Source: Streptomyces cinerochromogenes
GTDB taxonomy: Bacteria; Actinomycetota; Actinomycetes; Streptomycetales; Streptomycetaceae
NCBI RefSeq assembly: GCF_014648635.1
Contig: NZ_BMRM01000024.1
Span: forward strand, 1 to 64,000
Length of the DNA stretch: 64,000 nucleotides
Direction: 5' to 3'
In this document: one piece after another, positions 58,798-64,000 of the stretch
Numbering within the stretch: position 1 is the first letter of the stretch
How the letters are laid out: each line of letters opens with the position of its first letter
Notes under the pieces: generated by a model
Database searches by the model: none
Seen by the model: only the letters and a program-made list of their open reading frames with translations
What the model was told of the DNA's origin: nothing
Program-made: the position numbers and the translations under genes

Positions 58798-59130
58798 TCA
58801 GAACCTCGGCGCGTTACGGGACCGCTGCACCCGCGTGGTGCGGCGGTCCTTCGCGTTCCAGCAGGCCTTGTGCCAGTGCCGGCGCTCGTCGACGCCCGTG
58901 TGCTCCGGCCACGCCACCACGTGCGGGACACCGGACGGGATCAGCTGGTCGCAGCCCGGGCAGCGGTAGGTCTTGCCCTCCGCGCCGGCCCCGGCGACAT
59001 GCCGCACGCTCCACTCCTCGCCCTGCCAGCTCTCCGTGGACTGCCAGCCGCCGTACCGGCCGGTGCGGTCGTCCTCGGCGCTCCGGCCCGGTGATCCGGC
59101 TGCCTTCGGTCGGTTGCGGCGCGGGGACAC
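58798..59130 (-). CDS. Small Cys/His-rich protein (zinc-binding-like)
   Basis: 110 residues, GTG at 59130. The C-terminal half has CPGCDQLIPSGVPHVVAWPE and RRHWHKACW, a Cys2-His/His-Cys layout of a treble-clef or HNH-related zinc site. The N-terminus is basic and disordered. Often annotated ATP/GTP-binding protein in Streptomyces, but I see no Walker motif. Possible nucleic-acid binder or nuclease-like; not shown. Converges with cassette 2. Confidence 0.8.
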   Translation of the reverse strand: MSPRRNRPKAAGSPGRSAEDDRTGRYGGWQSTESWQGEEWSVRHVAGAGAEGKTYRCPGCDQLIPSGVPHVVAWPEHTGVDERRHWHKACWNAKDRRTTRVQRSRNAPRF

Positions 59131-59364
59131 GGGACACCTCTCGGGGCTGTACGGGGAGCACGGGCTCCATCCAGCCTACGCGCCGCCGTGCGGGGTACGC
59201 GTCGGATACGCGTAAGGAACCAACCCACCCAAGTCCCCCTCCAGGGAGACCCATTCTGCAGACAATCCGCAAATCCTTCCGGGCAGGCCGTGTCCTGGGC
59301 ACGTGTCAGACGGTTATGCCGGGTGGGGGAGCTCCGGGTCGGAGCCAAGGAAGCAGGAAATGCG

Positions 59365-60393
59365 ATGCACGTAGGTAGTTTTGTGCTGGCGGCCCAGTTC
59401 CCGGGCCAGGGCCCCGGGGAAGCCCTGCACCGGGCGGTCCGCTCGGCGGAGGTCGCCGAGCAGTCCGGGCTGGACGCCGTCTGGCTCGCCGAGCACCACT
59501 TCGTGCCGTACGGCACATGCCCGTCCGCGGTGACCCTGGCCGCGCTGCTGCTCGGCCGCACCCGCCGCATCCGGGTCGGTACGGCGGTCAGCGTACTGCC
59601 CACGGCCCACCCGGTGGCCCTCGGCGAGCAGGCCGCGCTGCTCCACATCACCAGCGGCGGCCGGTTCACCCTGGGTGTCGGGCGGGGCGGCCCCTGGGTC
59701 GACCTGGAGGTGTTCGGCACGGGCCTGGAGGCGTACGAACACGGGTTCCCGGAGTCGCTCGATCTGCTGCTGCGCTGGCTCGGCGAGCCGTCGGTGGCGG
59801 CCTCCGGAGAGCGGTTCTCCTTCCGCGAGGTACCGGTCGTCCCCCGCCCCTCGGAGGCCCTGGCGGAGAGCCCCGGCCCGGAGGTCGTCCTCGCCTGCAC
59901 CTCACCGGCGAGCGTACGGCTGGCCGCCGAGCGCGGGCTGCCGATGCTGCTCGGCATGCACGTCGGGGACGAGGAGAAGGCCGAGATGGTCGCCATGTGG
60001 CGGCGCTGCGCCCGGGCGGCGGGCCGGCCGGCCGAGGAGATCGAGGGCGCCGCCCATGTCTCGGCCGGGGTCTGCCAGCTCGCCGACCGGCGCACGGACG
60101 CGGTGGAGACACTGACGAAGGCGATGCCGGGCTGGCTGCGGCAGGGACTCGGGGCCCATGTGACGGTGGACGGACGGGCGCGCTCGATGCGCGACCCGTA
60201 CGCCTACACCGAACTGCTCTGCGGGCTGCACCCGGTGGGCACCCCGCGGCTGGCCGCCGACCGGCTCGCGGCCACCTCGGAGCGCACCGGCATCTCCCGC
60301 TTCGCCCTCCTGACGGAGGGCTCGGGCGACCTCGCGACCACGGAGGAGAACCTGCGGCGCCTGGGCGCCGAGGTGCTGCCCCAGCTGCACTGA
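59365..60393 (+). CDS. Luciferase-like (LLM-class) flavin-dependent oxidoreductase
   Basis: 342-residue TIM-barrel flavoprotein of the LLM class. Family features are AEVAEQSGLDAVWLAEHHFVPYG (in parts), LLLGRTRRIRVGTAVSVLPTAHPVALGEQAAL, the FTLGVGRGG strand, and ERTGISRFALLTEG near the end. It would use reduced FMN or F420; which is not clear from sequence. ATG at 59365 is preceded by a weak GCAGGAAA site. The upstream 59131-59364 is non-coding and shows no clear element. Converges with the SCO5389-family gene. Confidence 0.9.
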   Translation: MHVGSFVLAAQFPGQGPGEALHRAVRSAEVAEQSGLDAVWLAEHHFVPYGTCPSAVTLAALLLGRTRRIRVGTAVSVLPTAHPVALGEQAALLHITSGGRFTLGVGRGGPWVDLEVFGTGLEAYEHGFPESLDLLLRWLGEPSVAASGERFSFREVPVVPRPSEALAESPGPEVVLACTSPASVRLAAERGLPMLLGMHVGDEEKAEMVAMWRRCARAAGRPAEEIEGAAHVSAGVCQLADRRTDAVETLTKAMPGWLRQGLGAHVTVDGRARSMRDPYAYTELLCGLHPVGTPRLAADRLAATSERTGISRFALLTEGSGDLATTEENLRRLGAEVLPQLH

Positions 60394-60420
60394 CCGGCCC
60401 GCCGCGCAAGCCACCTGGGG

Positions 60421-60472
60421 GGCTTGCCGCCCCGGTCCTGCATGCACCTCCCCCACGGTGGAGCGGCAAGCC
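60421..60472. terminator. Terminator between convergent LLM and SCO5389-family genes
   Basis: GGCTTGCCGC (60421-60430) and GCGGCAAGCC (60463-60472) form a 10-bp stem with a 32-nt loop. A competing smaller hairpin uses GCAAGCC at 60406. It serves both converging transcripts. Confidence 0.6.
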
Positions 60473-60507
60473 GACGTCTGTCCCGTCCCGGCCGTGCCGG
60501 AACCGCG

Positions 60508-60900
60508 TCAGCAGTCCCGCAGCTCCGGCGACTGGTTCAGCAGCTGGCTGCGCACCGACGTGAAGCGGGCCAGCGTCTCGTCCACCGAGGCGTCCAGCGG
60601 GAACACCGCCACGCGGTGGCAGTTCTGGAAGGCCAGCCGTACACCGAAGTGCCGCTGGAGGGCGCCGCGGATGGCGTCACTCGCGAGCGCACGCAGCAGC
60701 TGGCCGCGCGCCTGCTCGTCCGGCGGGGGCGTCTGGTTGTCGGCGAAGGAGCCGCCGTCCACCTTCAGCTGGGCCACCAGGGAGCTGATCATCTCCCATG
60801 CGTAGGGCAGGGAGGTCCGGACGCAGTCGACGAAGTCTGCTTCGTCGACCTCGCCTCGCTCGGCCTGTTCGAGTAGGGCCGGTGAGACGTCGAGCGACAT
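60508..60900 (-). CDS. SCO5389-family conserved protein
   Basis: 130 residues, ATG with AGGAG upstream. Sequence MSLDVSPALLEQAERGEVDE with DFVDCVRTSLPYAWEMISSLVAQL and a NQTPPPDEQARGQLLRA loop matches the conserved Streptomyces SCO5389 family as I recall it. Mostly helical, soluble, no catalytic motif visible. Divergent from nucS across 276 bp. Function unknown. Confidence 0.85.
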   Translation of the reverse strand: MSLDVSPALLEQAERGEVDEADFVDCVRTSLPYAWEMISSLVAQLKVDGGSFADNQTPPPDEQARGQLLRALASDAIRGALQRHFGVRLAFQNCHRVAVFPLDASVDETLARFTSVRSQLLNQSPELRDC

Positions 60901-61176
60901 GGGTTCTCCTCTCGCACCCCCGAGGCACAGGGGTTGCCGGACAGGTCAGGGAGTTCGCGATTTCGAACACGCTCGGTACAGGGGCCGCAACCTCCCGTTC
61001 CCTACGGTAGGCAACGGTCGGTGACCACACCAGCAGAATGCGTATATGGAACGGTCCCGTTACGCCCACAATCGGCCAGGGATGAACAAGAGTTTCAAGG
61101 GACAAATGGGGCGATCCACAGGGAGCGGGGCGGGCGGATCGCGAGCACCGGGGGGTGTCGAGTAGCGTTGCCGACC
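60901..61176. other. Divergent promoter region between SCO5389-family gene and nucS
   Basis: Non-coding. It holds a GTTCG-N6-CGAAC dyad (60953-60968) and an AT-richer stretch with GCGTATATGG (about 61039-61048), which could be a -10 element. No riboswitch or small RNA is evident. Confidence 0.45.
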
Positions 61177-61848
61177 ATGCGTCTCGTCATTGCCCGCTGC
61201 TCGGTCGACTACGCCGGCCGGCTCACCGCCCACCTGCCCTCGGCGCCGCGACTGATCCTGGTCAAGGCGGACGGCAGCGTCTCCATCCACGCCGACGACC
61301 GGGCCTACAAGCCGCTCAACTGGATGTCGCCGCCCTGCACGCTGAAGGAGGGGACGGGCGAGGACGAGGGGGTCTGGACCGTCGTCAACAAAGCGGGCGA
61401 GAAACTGATCATCACGATGGAGGAGATCCTCCACGACTCCTCGCACGAACTGGGTGTGGACCCGGGTCTGATCAAGGACGGCGTGGAAGCACACCTCCAG
61501 GAGCTCCTCGCCGACCGCATCGAGACCCTGGGCGAGGGGTACACCCTCATCCGCCGCGAGTACATGACCGCGATCGGCCCCGTGGACATCCTCTGCCGGG
61601 ACGCCGAGGGCCGGACGGTGGCGGTGGAGATCAAGCGCCGGGGCGAGATCGACGGCGTCGAGCAGCTCACGCGCTACCTCGAACTGCTGAACCGCGACCC
61701 CCATCTGGCGCCGGTCCGCGGCATCTTCGCCGCCCAGGAGATCAAGCCCCAGGCGCGCGTCCTCGCCACCGACCGCGGCATCAACTGCCAGATCCTGGAC
61801 TACGACGCCCTGCGCGGCATCGAGGACGACAAGCTCCGCCTGTTCTAG
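61177..61848 (+). CDS. nucS: Mismatch-specific endonuclease NucS/EndoMS
   Basis: 223-residue nuclease that makes double-strand breaks at mismatches and replaces MutSL in most actinobacteria. N-terminal DNA-binding/dimerisation domain (RLVIARCSVDYAGRLTAHLP), then a C-terminal RecB-like nuclease domain with catalytic Asp and Glu-x-Lys in GPVDILCRDAEGRTVAVEIKR (in parts) and the downstream QLTRYLELL. The C-terminus EDDKLRLF resembles a sliding-clamp-binding tail. ATG at 61177. Complete length. Converges with the STAND-like gene. Confidence 0.95.
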   Translation: MRLVIARCSVDYAGRLTAHLPSAPRLILVKADGSVSIHADDRAYKPLNWMSPPCTLKEGTGEDEGVWTVVNKAGEKLIITMEEILHDSSHELGVDPGLIKDGVEAHLQELLADRIETLGEGYTLIRREYMTAIGPVDILCRDAEGRTVAVEIKRRGEIDGVEQLTRYLELLNRDPHLAPVRGIFAAQEIKPQARVLATDRGINCQILDYDALRGIEDDKLRLF

Positions 61849-61901
61849 CCGACGGGCCCGGGCCGGACCGGCGGTGCCGAACCGGCCCGGGGCCCGTCGG
61901 C
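61848..61901. terminator. Long terminator hairpin after nucS
   Basis: GCCGACGGGCCC plus GGGCCGG (61848-61866) pairs with CCGGCCC plus GGGGCCCGTCGGC (61882-61901) with one bulge. It starts at the last base of the nucS stop codon and also lies just past the stop of the convergent gene at 61913. Confidence 0.82.
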
Positions 61902-61912
61902 ACCGCCGCACA

Positions 61913-64000
61913 TCACGCCGACGCGCTGCTCGACGTCCCCCCGGCGGAGCCGCCGTTCGTGGTGCCGGTCGTCGTGCCGTCGGTGGTACCGCCGGTGGTT
62001 CCGCCGGACGTGCCGCCGCTCGTACCGCCGCTCGTGCCGCCGCTCGTACCGCCGGTCGCGCCTCCGCTCGTGGTGCTGCCCGTGGTGCTGCCCGTGGAGC
62101 CGCCGGTCGTCGAGCCGTCCGTGGAGCCGCCGGTGGTGGTGCTCCCGGTGGAGCCCCCCGTCGTACCGCCCGTGCCGCCGCTCGTCGAGCCGCCGGTGGT
62201 GGAACCACCGGTGGTGGAGCCGCCGGTGGTGCTGCCTCCGGTCGAGCCCCCCGTCGTACCGCCCGTGCCGCCGCTCGTCGAGCCGCCCGGTGTCGGGGAC
62301 TTCGACGGGGAGCCGGAGGGGCCGGCGGGGTCGGAGGGCTTGACGCTCTCCGACGGGCGGGAGGGGGCGGCGGGCGGTACCGGGTCGTCCGCCGTGCCGT
62401 ACCTGCCGTCGGGGCCCGGCGAGGTGGGACGGCCGCCGGCCGATCCGGTGTCACCGGTGTCGGCCGGGTCCGAGGCCGGACCGCCGTCCTCCAGACCCTG
62501 GGTCGCCGACGGGTTCACCTCCACCTTGCCCGCCGGGTTGCGGTCGCCGTCCGGGTCGGAGGTCATGCCGAGCGTGACGACCGTGCCGAGCACCGCGGCG
62601 AGCAGCGCCCCGGAACCGGCCGCCACCAGGTTGCGCCGGGCCACCCGCCGGATGCCGGCGCCGCGCCCCGCCGGCCGCGGAAGCTGCCGCGTGACCAGCG
62701 TGCCCTCGTACGGCTCCGGCGCCGGCGCCGGGCGCGGCGCCGGATCCTCGTGCCGTGCCTCCCCCGGCACCGGCAGCCCCGGCGCCTCGCCCGCCCGGTC
62801 GGCGAGCAGGGCCAGCGCGCGGCGGCCGGCGACCGCACCGCGCTTGTCGGCGAGGGCACCGCGCAGCCCGCCCGAGGCCTCCAGTTCGGCACGGGCCCGG
62901 TCGAGCTGTCCGGTGCAGAGCGCGAGTATCCCCAGCTCGTGATGGAAATAGGCTTGTTCAGGCACATCGCCGGCCAGCCGCGAGGCTTCCGCACCGTACC
63001 GAAGGGCCCGTTCCCAGGCGCTCCAGTGGAGTCCCGCGGCGAAGGCGGGCGCGGCCGTGCGGGCGAGCCGTACGGCGCTGCTCTCCTCGCCGTCGGCGGC
63101 CGGGGCCGTCCGCGGCACGACGGCGCCGAGCGCGGCCAGGACCGCGTCGGCCTCCGCGCACACCCGCTCGGGGGTGACCGAGGGATGGCCGGCCCACCAG
63201 GCGTAGTGCTGGGCGGCGGTGCGGGCGTGGTCGTCGGCGTCGTCGGCGTATCCGGCCGCCTCCAGCTGGGTCTGCACCCCGGCCGCGAGCCGGTAGCGGG
63301 AGCCGACCGGGGAGACCAGGCCGCAGCCGGCCAGCTCGCCGAGGGCGGCGTCCGCGTGGGTGTCGCCGACCAGTGCGGGCAGGTGCGCCTGGTGGGGCAG
63401 CTCGCCGCCGAGGGCGACCGCGAAGCGGAGGGCGGCCCGGGCGGAGGCGCCGAGCCGGGAGGCGAGCAGCGGCGCGGGGGCCGCGGCCTCGCCGAGGGAG
63501 GGCAGCGGAACGTCGTCCGCCGGCTCCGCGGGCGGGTCCGCCGGCCGGCGTACGTCCTCGAAGACGCCGTACTCGTCCACCGCGCCCGTGCTGGCCCGCA
63601 GTTCGTCGCGCTGCCGGAGCAGGGCGCCGGCCTGGACGAACCGCAGGGGCAGTCCCTCGGACTCGAACCAGAGGTCGCCGGCCCAGTTGGCCTCCTCCTC
63701 GGTGAGCACCCGGCCGACGGTGCGCTCGAGGATCTCCACGCCGGCGTTGCGGTCGAGGCCGGCCAGGAAGACCTCCTCCACCTCGGCCGCGGCGGAGGGC
63801 GCGGGCACGTCGGGGGTGGCGGCGAACAGGAACGCGCACTCGGGGGTGGCGTCGCGCAGTTCGTCCAGGGCGGCGCCGCCGAACTCCAGGTCGTCCAGGA
63901 CGACGACCGCGCCGATCTCCCGGACCGAGGCGAGCAGTTCGTCCCGGTCGGGGCGGTGGTGGGGGGCGTCGTGGACGGCGTGGAACAGGTCGTGCAGGAG
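61913..64000 (-). CDS. STAND-like ATPase, membrane-anchored, with Gly/Ser/Thr repeat tail (5' end outside window)
   Basis: Partial; the reading frame is open to the window edge. The visible N-terminal part has Walker B-like GAVVVLDDLEF and FLFAATPDV of an AAA/STAND fold, then RVLTEEEANWAGDLW. A central alpha-helical region with TPR-like units follows. Then one TM helix (LVAAGSGALLAAVLGTVVTLGM, near 62570-62640), and an outside tail with Pro/Ser-rich and then GGST/TTGG repeats ending in SSASA. This puts an NTPase in the cytosol and a low-complexity tail in the wall space. Walker A is expected upstream of the window. Function unknown; regulatory signalling is a guess. Confidence 0.8.
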   Translation of the reverse strand, partial: LLHDLFHAVHDAPHHRPDRDELLASVREIGAVVVLDDLEFGGAALDELRDATPECAFLFAATPDVPAPSAAAEVEEVFLAGLDRNAGVEILERTVGRVLTEEEANWAGDLWFESEGLPLRFVQAGALLRQRDELRASTGAVDEYGVFEDVRRPADPPAEPADDVPLPSLGEAAAPAPLLASRLGASARAALRFAVALGGELPHQAHLPALVGDTHADAALGELAGCGLVSPVGSRYRLAAGVQTQLEAAGYADDADDHARTAAQHYAWWAGHPSVTPERVCAEADAVLAALGAVVPRTAPAADGEESSAVRLARTAAPAFAAGLHWSAWERALRYGAEASRLAGDVPEQAYFHHELGILALCTGQLDRARAELEASGGLRGALADKRGAVAGRRALALLADRAGEAPGLPVPGEARHEDPAPRPAPAPEPYEGTLVTRQLPRPAGRGAGIRRVARRNLVAAGSGALLAAVLGTVVTLGMTSDPDGDRNPAGKVEVNPSATQGLEDGGPASDPADTGDTGSAGGRPTSPGPDGRYGTADDPVPPAAPSRPSESVKPSDPAGPSGSPSKSPTPGGSTSGGTGGTTGGSTGGSTTGGSTTGGSTTGGSTSGGTGGTTGGSTGSTTTGGSTDGSTTGGSTGSTTGSTTSGGATGGTSGGTSGGTSGGTSGGTTGGTTDGTTTGTTNGGSAGGTSSSASA

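Noticed and set aside
60411..60472. GGGGCTTGCCGC resembling a rifamycin-associated element
   Set aside because: It lies between two convergent stops, not upstream of a gene, and pairs with a downstream GCGGCAAGCC as a terminator stem. Only part of the element as I recall it is matched.
61913..62330. Collagen-like protein from Gly-rich repeats
   Set aside because: The repeats are GGST/TTGG types without the strict Gly-X-Y triplet, so a collagen helix is not expected.
1..64000. rRNA, tRNA, riboswitch and phage genes
   Set aside because: I saw no cloverleaf, rRNA-like or well-known riboswitch consensus in the intergenic gaps, and no integrase, capsid or tail gene. Short or diverged RNAs could be missed without a covariance search.

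Overview
The window is chromosomal DNA of a Streptomyces or very close relative. GC is very high with strong third-position bias, GTG starts are common, and genes often overlap by 4 bp. Lineage marker genes are present: Scy and FilP cytoskeletal proteins, an AbsC-like MarR regulator, NucS, HelR, IcmA/MeaB/methylmalonyl-CoA epimerase and the GlgB/maltokinase/TreS module. From memory, the gene order matches the S. coelicolor core around SCO5442 to SCO5387; this is recollection, not a search.

Layout. (1) 1-4219: trehalose/maltose-1-phosphate/glycogen module (treS end, maltokinase, glgB). (2) 4343-12614: HelR RNA-polymerase-recycling ATPase, a MerR-thioredoxin pair, a DUF2127 membrane protein, a TetR/MFS efflux pair with three abutting or nearby operators, and a DctA dicarboxylate carrier. 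(3) 12770-15087: a CitA/DcuS-type two-component system, probably controlling dctA. (4) 14969-20662: an accessory-looking island of two divergent units. One unit is a four-TM membrane protein plus a STAND NTPase with TPRs (NLR-like). The other is a purine-nucleosidase-like protein followed, in another frame and without a start codon, by a second NLR-like protein. The nucleosidase C-terminus and the first NLR N-terminus carry the same short Gly-rich motif. This is the best candidate in the window for an undescribed conflict or abortive-infection system. (5) 21021-31182: a sugar ABC importer, an HTH regulator, and central carbon genes pfkA, pta-ackA and pyk, with a 192-bp MITE-like inverted repeat between the regulator and pfkA.

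(6) 31281-35632: a secreted Ser/Gly/Asp-rich protein with DUF6114 and DUF6230 partners, then a CnoX-like thioredoxin-TPR protein. (7) 35838-42160: TetR and MarR regulators, IcmA, DUF3817 proteins, and a small TetR/DUF4166/SRPBCC-like operon with twin palindromic operators. (8) 42308-49112: three tandem AIM24 proteins, AbsC-like MarR, an MFS exporter, MeaB, a thiolase and methylmalonyl-CoA epimerase. IcmA, MeaB, the thiolase and the epimerase together suggest a short-chain acyl-CoA/B12 mutase neighbourhood that supplies polyketide precursors. (9) 49318-58772: scy and filP (tip growth), then two tandem ABC-2 exporter cassettes. (10) 58798-64000: a Cys/His-rich small protein, a luciferase-like oxidoreductase, an SCO5389-family protein, nucS, and the 3' part of a membrane-anchored STAND-like ATPase with a Gly/Ser/Thr repeat tail.

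No rRNA, tRNA, CRISPR array or complete insertion sequence was seen.
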